Shown piece by piece: positions 1 to 6,261 of a stretch of DNA of 13,119 nucleotides. This DNA comes from Bryobacterales bacterium. Lineage in GTDB: Bacteria > Acidobacteriota > Terriglobia > Bryobacterales > Bryobacteraceae. The stretch covers positions 1-13,119 of the forward strand of contig JAEHDI010001280.1 of assembly GCA_016880505.1 (NCBI GenBank). Reading direction: 5' to 3'. A model generated the notes under the pieces. The model did no database searches. It was not told the origin of the DNA and was given only the letters and a program-made list of their open reading frames with translations. Every line of letters starts with the position of its first letter. Within the stretch, counting starts at the first letter, position 1. A program made the translations under genes and the position numbers.

Positions 1-963
1 ATTCTGCACTTTGTCGACCACGAATTGCGGCATTTGCCCGTTGATATAACCGGCCAGTTCAATGAAGCGTGCCTCGATCCCCGCCTGTTTCGTCTTCCAG
101 GAAAGGTAGAACGGATCGATTGGAATGCAGTGGCCGCCGAGCCCCGGCCCCGGATAGAACGGCATGAATCCGAACGGCTTGGTAGCCGCCGCGTCGATCA
201 CCTCCCACACGTTGATGCCGATGCGGTCGCACATCAGCGCCATTTCGTTGACCATGGCGATGTTGATCATGCGAAACGTGTTTTCGAGCAGCTTCACCAT
301 CTCGGCGACCTGCGTCGAGCTGACCGGAACGACTCTTTCGAGCGCCTGTTCGTAAAACATGGCGCCCATTCCGGTGCACGCCTTCGTGACCCCGCCGACC
401 ACCTTCGGAATGTTCGAGGTCTGGTACATCGCGTTGCCAGGATCGACGCGCTCCGGCGAGAAGCAGAGGAAGAACTCCTCACCGACCCGCATGCCGGGCC
501 GGGTGAACATCGGCAACAGCAACTCATCGGTGGTTCCTGGGTAGGTCGTCGACTCCAGGATCAACAGCATTCCCGGATGCATGTGCCTGGCGATCTCCTG
601 GCAAGCGGAGACGATGTAACTCATGTCCGGGTCCTTGGTTTTCCGCAGCGGCGTCGGCACGCAGATATTGATCGTGTCGAGACCGGCCACCGCCGCGAAG
701 TCGGTGGTCGCGCGAAGCTTTCCCGCCGCCACCAGTGACGCAAGCACGGCCCCGGGCACGTCCTGAACGTACGAATCGCCCGAGTTCAGCCTCTCCACCT
801 TGGTCTTGTCCAGGTCAACGCCGGTCACGGCGAAACCAGCCTTCGCAAACTCGACGGCCAGCGGCAGTCCGACGTATCCCAGCCCGACGACGCCCACTCT
901 TGCCGTCCGGTTCCTTATCTTCTGTTCCAGCGCCTTCGCCACGGCGTTTGCTTCCATTGCCAT
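1..963 (-). CDS. wbpA: UDP-N-acetylglucosamine 6-dehydrogenase-like nucleotide-sugar dehydrogenase (3' end outside window)
   Basis: Member of the UDP-glucose/GDP-mannose dehydrogenase family, which oxidises the C6 hydroxyl of a UDP-sugar to a carboxylate with two NAD+ in the cytosol, supplying uronic-acid precursors for surface polysaccharide. The first 321 codons are visible, read toward position 1; family members have roughly 430 residues, so about a quarter is missing. Seen: Rossmann motif GLGYVGLPLA at residues 27-36, CVPTPL near 107-112, ESTTYPGTT, FSPERVDPG, and the catalytic-cysteine motif GGHCIPIDPFYL with Cys279 (codon 127-129). The form IPIDPFYLSWK is typical of WbpA-type UDP-GlcNAc dehydrogenases rather than UDP-glucose dehydrogenases, so that substrate is inferred. 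The ATG at 963 is chosen because AAAGG (970-974) lies 6 nt upstream; an in-frame ATG at 957 is the alternative. It starts 12 bp after the dapF-like stop and is probably last or near last in a four-gene operon. Confidence 0.9.
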   Translation of the reverse strand, partial: MAMEANAVAKALEQKIRNRTARVGVVGLGYVGLPLAVEFAKAGFAVTGVDLDKTKVERLNSGDSYVQDVPGAVLASLVAAGKLRATTDFAAVAGLDTINICVPTPLRKTKDPDMSYIVSACQEIARHMHPGMLLILESTTYPGTTDELLLPMFTRPGMRVGEEFFLCFSPERVDPGNAMYQTSNIPKVVGGVTKACTGMGAMFYEQALERVVPVSSTQVAEMVKLLENTFRMINIAMVNEMALMCDRIGINVWEVIDAAATKPFGFMPFYPGPGLGGHCIPIDPFYLSWKTKQAGIEARFIELAGYINGQMPQFVVDKVQN

Positions 964-975
964 CGCTTGCCTTTC

Positions 976-1782
976 TCAGTCCAGGTAGAACTCGCCGCCG
1001 GCGACGATCTCGGCCGGCCCCGTGAGGTAAACGGAGCCGTCCCACCGTGCGTCGAGGGGCCCGCCCGCCGTCAGAATGCGCACCGGGCTCTCCACCAGTC
1101 CCCGGAGCGCCGCAGCCCATGCCGCGCCGGTGGAGCCGGTCCCCGAACTCATCGTTTCGCCTGCTCCGCGCTCGTAGAACCGAACCTCAATGGAATGCCG
1201 GTCGAGCGGCCGAACAAACGACACATTCGTGCGCTTTGGAAACTGTGGATGACGCTCGATCTCGGCCCCCGTTTTCCGCCAGTCGAACTCGAAGTCCTCC
1301 ACGAAAACTGCGCACTGCGGATTGCCGACATCCAGGATCGTCACCTCAAGGGTGCCGGTGGAGAGCGGCAGGGGGAACCGGAGTTCTTCCGGTTTCCAAC
1401 TCGGACGGCCCATATCCATCTCGAACAAGTACCGCAGCCCGTCCCGGTTCCCGACACGCAGTTCCTTCAGCCCGGCGCCGGTCAGAATGCGCACCGTCTC
1501 CGCACCAAGCCCGCTATCGAGAAGAAACGCTGCCGCGCAACGGGTGCCGTTGCCGGAAATCTCCGCCTCGCTTCCATCGGCGTTGAACAAGCGGATAACG
1601 GCGTGGTGGTCTGGCTCCGGGCCGGCCGGCGTCACCAGCATCCAGCCGTCGGCGCCGATGCCGCTGTGCCGGTCGCAGATCGCCTCGGCCACAGAGGGGA
1701 GATTCTCGAGCGGCGCCTCGTTGGCCCACGTAAGCAGGAAATCATTCCGGGCGCCGTGTGCCTTTGTAAATGGGATTCTCAT
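976..1782 (-). CDS. dapF: Diaminopimelate epimerase family protein with both catalytic cysteines replaced by serine
   Basis: Homologue of DapF (268 aa, normal family length), the cofactor-independent enzyme that interconverts LL- and meso-diaminopimelate for lysine and peptidoglycan synthesis using a Cys thiolate/thiol pair. Seen: N-terminal KAHGARNDF (residues 7-15), CDRHSGIGADG (36-46), FNADGSEAEISGNGTRC (66-82), VGNPQCAVF (152-160), NVSFV, and ERGAGETMSSGTGSTGAA (204-221). In canonical enzymes the two catalytic Cys sit in CGNGxR and in ACGTG/ACGSG; here they are Ser76 (codon TCC, 1555-1557) and Ser213 (codon TCG, 1144-1146). Substrate-binding residues such as Asn13, Asn67, Glu204 and Arg205 are kept. 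The fold is therefore sure, but classical epimerase activity is doubtful. The ATG at 1782 overlaps the upstream TGA by 4 bp (ATGA), giving translational coupling; the reading frame stays open further upstream, but that part does not look like DapF. Its neighbours are envelope-glycan genes, not lysine genes. Confidence 0.88.
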   Translation of the reverse strand: MRIPFTKAHGARNDFLLTWANEAPLENLPSVAEAICDRHSGIGADGWMLVTPAGPEPDHHAVIRLFNADGSEAEISGNGTRCAAAFLLDSGLGAETVRILTGAGLKELRVGNRDGLRYLFEMDMGRPSWKPEELRFPLPLSTGTLEVTILDVGNPQCAVFVEDFEFDWRKTGAEIERHPQFPKRTNVSFVRPLDRHSIEVRFYERGAGETMSSGTGSTGAAWAAALRGLVESPVRILTAGGPLDARWDGSVYLTGPAEIVAGGEFYLD

Positions 1783-3377
1783 ATGCCTGAGGTGTCTCCG
1801 TGCAGTGGCGGCGCGGGGCGAAGCCACGCCGGCGCCCCGGCGCGCCGGTAGATGTGAATCACCGGCGCCCCCTTCACCACGATCGTTCTGACGCACTCGT
1901 AACGCGGGCCGTGGCGTTGCGCCCGGATGATCGCATCCGAGACCTTGTCGCCCGCGATGGTCAACGCCCAATCTTCCCATAAGAAGAGGTCCGGCCTTCC
2001 GGCTGCCGCCTCCCAATGCGGGACGTTGCCGTTGTGGAATCCTTCATGGAGAGGAATGCCCGCCTCCCTCAACACGCCCGCCAGGTCGCCGAACGAAAAG
2101 AAGATTCCTTGACCCGGACGGTAGTTCTCCCGCAGGAACACCGCAGCCTCCCTTGTCCACTTCCGCCGCGCCTCGGAGTTCACCTGAGACTCTTTCCAGC
2201 AAATCCAGGCATCCGGACGTGGCGCGAGCGCCCACGGAGAAACCGCTGCGGCGGCGATCCCTAATGCCGCCCAGCCTCGCACCCGCACCGGCAGCACGGA
2301 GGCGAGCGCTCCAGCACACAATGCCAGGAGCGGCAGACCCTCCAGCCCATATCGCGTGTTGTAGTACGTGTTCGGCCAAAGATGAGGAACGAAAATCGGC
2401 GTAGACCCCGAGTGCATACTCCAAAGGATGAACACAGCCGGCAGCGCCGGCAGAACCAGCGCCCAGAACCGCCGTTTCAACAGCGCCGCAATCGCGCCGG
2501 CCATGGCCAGCCATGCGAGCGGACGGCCCGCGCACAACATGACTGCGTCGCGGAAGTAGAGCCAAGCCTTTCCCCAATCGTGGTCACCGGGATACTTCGC
2601 CATCCCGCCCGCCAGCGCCCGTTGATAGATCGCCTTCGCCGAGTACGGCCCGCGATAGAACTCCAGACAATCGCCCCAGTACCACCAGTTGTGAGCCAGC
2701 CAATAAAGTGGGCCGAGCGACGCCACCGCGCCGAACACCAGAGCCCACGTCAGCCTCCGGCGCTTCGCCGTGAGAAGGAAGTACGCCGTCACGAATGGGA
2801 TCAGGAACCACCCTTCGTAACGGGTGACCGTGCCCGCCAGCGCGGCAATCCCCGCGCCAAGCACCGCTCCCCCCGACTGGGTGTCGCGGAACCGCACAGT
2901 GAAGTACAGGAGCGCCGCGAGGCAGGCAAAGAAAACCGGCTCCGTCATCGGCGCCGCCTGGAGATACAGAAGATTTGGATTCAGTGCGAATGCCGCCAGC
3001 GATGCCGCCGCTGCCGCCCGGCTGTCGAACGCGCGCCGCACTGCCGAATAGAGAAATGCCCCTGCCAGGACGTAACAAACCGCCACGGGGATCGCTCCCG
3101 CCAGGCCGCTGCGCCACCACCCGTCATCTCTCGCCAGTGGGATCATCAGCGCGTGCGGCAGAGGAAGCCACACTGTACCGATCTGAAAGTACGCCGGGGT
3201 CCGCGAATCGAGCACCCGGCGCGCGATGTTCAGGTGCGCCTCCGCATCGCCATAGAACAAAGTCCAGCCTTCACGGGCGCACCATAGCACCGCGGCCACG
3301 CTCACGGCCGCCAGCAGAGGCAGTACCACGAAGAGATCAAAACCCGGTAAACGCTTTGAATTCTTGGAAGCGGCCAT
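1779..3377 (-). CDS. GT-C type (family 39/ArnT-like) polytopic membrane glycosyltransferase
   Basis: A 532-residue integral membrane protein with many hydrophobic segments. The first is at about residues 13-34, then a loop carrying FYGDAEAHLNIARR (41-54), then about eight to ten further helices up to about residue 390, and a C-terminal soluble part (about 395-520) probably outside the membrane. The acidic pair Asp44/Glu46 (DxE) in the first large loop is where GT-C enzymes (PMT, ArnT, GT39) carry their catalytic acidic residue. TRYEGWF and NTRYGLEGLPLL are further motifs seen in such proteins. By family, it would transfer a sugar from a polyprenyl-phosphate donor onto a lipid, glycan or protein on the periplasmic face; donor and acceptor cannot be read here. 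The start at 3377 is supported by GGAG (3382-3385), although it lies 41 bp inside the kinase gene. Its stop overlaps the dapF-like start by 4 bp. The exact family is uncertain. Confidence 0.82.
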   Translation of the reverse strand: MAASKNSKRLPGFDLFVVLPLLAAVSVAAVLWCAREGWTLFYGDAEAHLNIARRVLDSRTPAYFQIGTVWLPLPHALMIPLARDDGWWRSGLAGAIPVAVCYVLAGAFLYSAVRRAFDSRAAAAASLAAFALNPNLLYLQAAPMTEPVFFACLAALLYFTVRFRDTQSGGAVLGAGIAALAGTVTRYEGWFLIPFVTAYFLLTAKRRRLTWALVFGAVASLGPLYWLAHNWWYWGDCLEFYRGPYSAKAIYQRALAGGMAKYPGDHDWGKAWLYFRDAVMLCAGRPLAWLAMAGAIAALLKRRFWALVLPALPAVFILWSMHSGSTPIFVPHLWPNTYYNTRYGLEGLPLLALCAGALASVLPVRVRGWAALGIAAAAVSPWALAPRPDAWICWKESQVNSEARRKWTREAAVFLRENYRPGQGIFFSFGDLAGVLREAGIPLHEGFHNGNVPHWEAAAGRPDLFLWEDWALTIAGDKVSDAIIRAQRHGPRYECVRTIVVKGAPVIHIYRRAGAPAWLRPAPPLHGDTSGI

Positions 3378-4254
3378 CGATCTCCGCGCGCGTCAGGGTA
3401 CGAAATCGCTCGACACCGAACATTTCGCAACAGTAGCTTCCCATGACCGAACCGTACACCACCGCGTTGCGCAGGTGTCTGTCGTCAATCGCTCCTTTGG
3501 CCGGATCGACGCCCTGTTCGGCAAGGTAGCCGATGAAGCCGCCTGCAAAGCAGTCTCCGGCGCCCGTCGGGTCGAAGACTTGCTCCAGCATGTAACCCGG
3601 TGCAGTGAAGTGCCCGTCGCGGCGGAACAGAACCGCGCCGTACTCTCCCCGCTTCACTACCAGCGTGTGCGGGCCCATGTCAAGAATGGCGTGGGCTGCC
3701 CGGCGCAGGTTGTGCTCGCCCGAAAGCTGGCGCGCCTCGCTATCATTGATGAGGAGGAAGTCCCAGCCCCGGATCGTTTCCAGCAACTCCTCCCGGTAGT
3801 CCCTGATCCAGTAGTTCATCGTGTCGCCGCCGGCCAGCCGCAATCCGTTCATCTGCTCGCGAACGCTCCGCTGGAGCGCCGGCTGGATGTTGCCAAGCAT
3901 CAGGTACGGCTGTTTTTTGTAGTGCTCCGGCAGTTTCGGCTGGAAATCGGCGAACACGTTGAGGTCGGTCCGAAGGGTCGTCCGGTCATTCATGTCCGCC
4001 GAGTAAACGCCCTGCCAATAAAAGCTCTTGCCGGGAACCCGTTCTAGGCCTGTCAGATCGATACCCCGGCTGCTCAGGAAATCTTCATCCTCGCGGGCGA
4101 AATCGTCGCCCACCACGGCAACGATCTTAACGTCAGTGAAGTAGCTCGCCGCCAGTGAGATATACGTGCAGGCGCCGCCGAGAATCCGGTCGACGCGTCC
4201 GTGCGGTGTCTCAATGCCGTCATAGGCGACCGAGCCAACTACAACAAGCGACAT
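3337..4254 (-). CDS. PfkB-family carbohydrate/nucleoside kinase
   Basis: 305-residue ribokinase-fold kinase, the usual length for the family, which phosphorylates a sugar or nucleoside hydroxyl with ATP in the cytosol. Seen: start MSLVVVGSVAYDGIETP, GGACTYISLAASYF (residues 26-39, first PfkB signature region), NDSEA at 170-174 giving the NxxE magnesium motif (Asn170, Glu173), VVKRGEYGAVLF (199-210), and the second signature DPTGAGDCFAGGF (228-240), with Asp234 the expected catalytic base in the anion-hole motif GAGD. The substrate cannot be assigned; the N-terminus resembles adenosine/nucleoside-type PfkB kinases more than ribokinase proper (inference). It is the first gene of the minus-strand run toward the glycosyltransferase, dapF-like and wbpA-like genes. 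The ATG at 4254 has no clear Shine-Dalgarno, but a -10-like TACAAT ends 6 nt before it, so the mRNA may be leaderless. It is divergent from the phosphoesterase gene starting at 4329. Confidence 0.92.
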   Translation of the reverse strand: MSLVVVGSVAYDGIETPHGRVDRILGGACTYISLAASYFTDVKIVAVVGDDFAREDEDFLSSRGIDLTGLERVPGKSFYWQGVYSADMNDRTTLRTDLNVFADFQPKLPEHYKKQPYLMLGNIQPALQRSVREQMNGLRLAGGDTMNYWIRDYREELLETIRGWDFLLINDSEARQLSGEHNLRRAAHAILDMGPHTLVVKRGEYGAVLFRRDGHFTAPGYMLEQVFDPTGAGDCFAGGFIGYLAEQGVDPAKGAIDDRHLRNAVVYGSVMGSYCCEMFGVERFRTLTRAEIDGRFQEFKAFTGF

Positions 4255-4261
4255 TTCTTGA

Positions 4262-4267
4262 TTGTAG
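4262..4267 (-). promoter_or_regulatory. Candidate -10 element (TACAAT) of a leaderless pfkB-type transcript
   Basis: On the minus strand TACAAT is followed by six bases and then the kinase ATG at 4254. Transcription normally starts about 7 nt after a -10 hexamer, which would fall on the A of the start codon. No purine-rich ribosome-binding site intervenes beyond a weak AAGAA. No good -35 match was found 16-18 nt upstream. Confidence 0.4.
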
Positions 4268-4314
4268 CCATGGCGCAGGCTTCACACAGGCCTTCCGTCC
4301 GCACGCGTTACAAT

Positions 4315-4320
4315 GAAGGA
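4315..4320 (+). promoter_or_regulatory. Shine-Dalgarno (GAAGGA) for the first metallophosphoesterase
   Basis: GAAGGA sits 8 nt upstream of the ATG at 4329 and fixes that start. Directly before it is TACAAT (4309-4314), a -10-like hexamer on the plus strand. If that were the promoter, the transcript would begin around 4321 and lose this site, so the two readings exclude each other. Confidence 0.5.
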
Positions 4321-4328
4321 TCCCGATC

Positions 4329-5483
4329 ATGGTGCGCTGGGTTCGCTATCTTTCACTGGCCGTCATCGTCGCGGGCTATCTCTGGATGCACTTCCGAATG
4401 GGCCGCTGGCTGGCGGCGCTTCCGTCTGTGCGTCGTTCTCCGGCCCGGCGGTTCGGCCTCTGGCTTTTCGTGGGAACCATGGGCGGGCTGCTTTGTCTCG
4501 GTCTTCTTCTGGGGCTCTCACCCGTGGCCCGCGCCGTTCAGCCGGCCCTGTGGCCTGCCTGGGTGCGAACGGCCTCGTTCGCGTGGGCGTTGCTGTCGCT
4601 CGTATCCGGCTGCGCTGTCTGGCTTTGGCGGCATACGCCAGACTTTGATCCGCAACGCCGCCGGCTCCTGCGCGTTGCGGGAGGGGCCGCGCTGGCTGCG
4701 CCGGTGGTGGCGACGGGATTCGGGATGTTCGTCGAGCGTGGCAATCTGCGGGTGAGCGAGGTGGATATCCCGCTCCGTGGCTTGCCCCGGGACCTGGACG
4801 GGCTCCGGTTGGTCCAGTTGACCGACATCCACATCGGGCCGTTCCTGAGCGAGAAGGAACTGGCCCGCGCCGTCGACATGGCGAACGAGTTACGCCCGCA
4901 TCTCGCTCTGGTCACAGGCGACTTCATCACCGCCCTTGGTGATCCGCTCGATGCCTGCCTCTATCAACTCGGCCGTCTGAAAGCGGATGCGGGCGTGCTG
5001 GGCTGCCTCGGCAATCACGAGGGCTATGCGGGTGTCGAGAGTTACACCACTCGCCAGAGCGCTCGACGAGGCATCCGCATTCTGCGGCACGCGTCGGTAA
5101 GGCTGCGCTTTGGCCGGGCGGCCCTCAATCTTGCCGGAGTCGACTATCAGTCATTTTTCGAACCCTATCTGCGAGGCGCGGGGGCCATGGTTCGGAAGGA
5201 CAGCCTGAATGTGCTGCTCTCTCACAACCCGGACGTATTCCCGGTGGCGGCGCGCCACGGCTTCGATCTGACGATTGCGGGACACACCCACGGCGGGCAG
5301 GTCAACTTCGAAATCTTCCGCCAGTCAATCAACGTGGCTCGCTTCTATACCCCGTACACGTATGGGCTGTACCGGCACGGGCGGGCGGCTGCCTATGTCA
5401 ACCGCGGCATCGGAACGGTCGGTATCCCGGCGCGTATTGGAGCGCCTCCCGAAATCGCGCTGATTCGCCTATGCGCTACCTGA
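4329..5483 (+). CDS. Membrane-anchored calcineurin-like metallophosphoesterase (YaeI/YkuE-like)
   Basis: 384 residues. The N-terminal 135 residues hold hydrophobic segments at about 6-20, 43-65 and 80-100, then RRRLLRVAGGAALAAP (110-125), a twin-arginine-like stretch followed by another hydrophobic segment. The catalytic domain (about 150-384) shows the full dimetal set of the calcineurin-like fold: TDIHIG (Asp166, His168), TGDF (Asp198), GNHE (Asn229, His230), LSHNPD (His299) and GHTHGGQ (His319, His321). This is the YaeI/YkuE branch, often membrane-attached phosphodiesterases or phosphatases acting on lipid-linked or envelope substrates; the substrate here is unknown. The active domain is probably on the periplasmic side, but topology depends on whether the RRRLL segment is a membrane helix or a Tat-like signal. 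The gene overlaps the next phosphoesterase gene by 13 bp (5471-5483), so the two are co-transcribed. Confidence 0.9.
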   Translation: MVRWVRYLSLAVIVAGYLWMHFRMGRWLAALPSVRRSPARRFGLWLFVGTMGGLLCLGLLLGLSPVARAVQPALWPAWVRTASFAWALLSLVSGCAVWLWRHTPDFDPQRRRLLRVAGGAALAAPVVATGFGMFVERGNLRVSEVDIPLRGLPRDLDGLRLVQLTDIHIGPFLSEKELARAVDMANELRPHLALVTGDFITALGDPLDACLYQLGRLKADAGVLGCLGNHEGYAGVESYTTRQSARRGIRILRHASVRLRFGRAALNLAGVDYQSFFEPYLRGAGAMVRKDSLNVLLSHNPDVFPVAARHGFDLTIAGHTHGGQVNFEIFRQSINVARFYTPYTYGLYRHGRAAAYVNRGIGTVGIPARIGAPPEIALIRLCAT

Positions 5484-6211
5484 TCATCAGCGATATCCAC
5501 GCGAACTGGGAAAGCCTTGAAGCTGTTGCGGCCGATGCCGAAGGGCGGTACGACCAGATTCTCTGCAGCGGCGACCTCGTGGGTTACTGCGCCGATCCCA
5601 ATTCCGTGATCGACTGGGTGCGTCGAAATGTGGCGCTCGTCGTCCGAGGAAATCACGACAAAGCTTGCTCCGGCTTCGAGGATCTGGAGTGGTTCAACCC
5701 GGTTGCACGCGCGGCCGCGCTCTGGACCCAGGCGGCACTTACGCCCGGGAATCTGGAGTACCTGCGCAACTTGCCGAAAGGCCCTCTGCAGGTTGAGGAT
5801 TTCCAGATCCTCCACGGTTCACCGGCCGACGAAGACGAGTACCTGCTCTCATCTTTCGATGTCCATCAGGCTCAGTCCTATGTCGAGCGTGATCTGACGT
5901 TCTTCGGACATACCCACATGCAGGGCGGCTTTTTTTGGCATCGCAACGGCGTGCGGAGGATCAAGCGGACTCCTCCGGACGTGGCGGAGCAACGCGTGGC
6001 TCTCGATCCGGATTCCATCTGTCTCGCCAATCCCGGGTCGGTTGGCCAGCCCCGTGATGGGGATCCGCGCGCCGCCTACATGCTCTACTCGTCGGGCGAG
6101 AGAGAACTCGTCTATCGCCGCGTTGCCTATGACGTCGCCGCTGCCCAGCGAAAGATCCGCCAGGCGGGACTGCCGGATCAGCTCGCTCTCCGGCTGGCCC
6201 TCGGAACCTGA
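5471..6211 (+). CDS. Soluble metallophosphoesterase (YfcE / diadenosine-tetraphosphatase-like)
   Basis: 246 residues, no signal peptide or membrane segment, so probably cytosolic. Metal-binding motifs of the calcineurin-like superfamily are complete: SDIHAN (Asp8, His10), SGDLVGY (Asp35), GNHDK (Asn61, His62), LHGSP (His115) and FGHTHMQ (His147, His149). NPGSVGQPRDGDPRA near 184-198 is characteristic of the YfcE/MJ0936-like and PrpE/ApaH-like subgroup that hydrolyses phosphodiesters or dinucleoside polyphosphates. The exact substrate cannot be read from sequence. The start at 5471 lies inside the preceding gene in another frame with no clear Shine-Dalgarno, suggesting translational coupling to that gene. 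It converges on uvrC with a 50-bp gap (6212-6261), in which I see no convincing terminator hairpin. The two tandem phosphoesterases share only the catalytic motifs, not length or architecture, so they are not a recent duplication. Confidence 0.9.
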   Translation: MRYLIISDIHANWESLEAVAADAEGRYDQILCSGDLVGYCADPNSVIDWVRRNVALVVRGNHDKACSGFEDLEWFNPVARAAALWTQAALTPGNLEYLRNLPKGPLQVEDFQILHGSPADEDEYLLSSFDVHQAQSYVERDLTFFGHTHMQGGFFWHRNGVRRIKRTPPDVAEQRVALDPDSICLANPGSVGQPRDGDPRAAYMLYSSGERELVYRRVAYDVAAAQRKIRQAGLPDQLALRLALGT

Positions 6212-6261
6212 ACGCGATCAACATCCTCGCGCCAGCCGTAATCTCAGCGTGTCTCCCTGCC

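Noticed and set aside
1783..2016. N-terminally extended dapF-like frame up to 2016
   Set aside because: DapF homology begins at MRIPFTKAHGARND (1782); the upstream residues are the glycosyltransferase C-terminus read in another frame.
2382..3287. Long plus-strand open frame opposite the glycosyltransferase gene
   Set aside because: Arg/Pro/Gln-rich with no motifs; the minus-strand product has clear membrane segments and operon overlaps. Long antisense frames are expected at this GC content.
4309..4314. TACAAT as the -10 of the first metallophosphoesterase gene
   Set aside because: It would start transcription after the only good Shine-Dalgarno (4315-4320), and no -35 was found at proper distance; kept only as an alternative.
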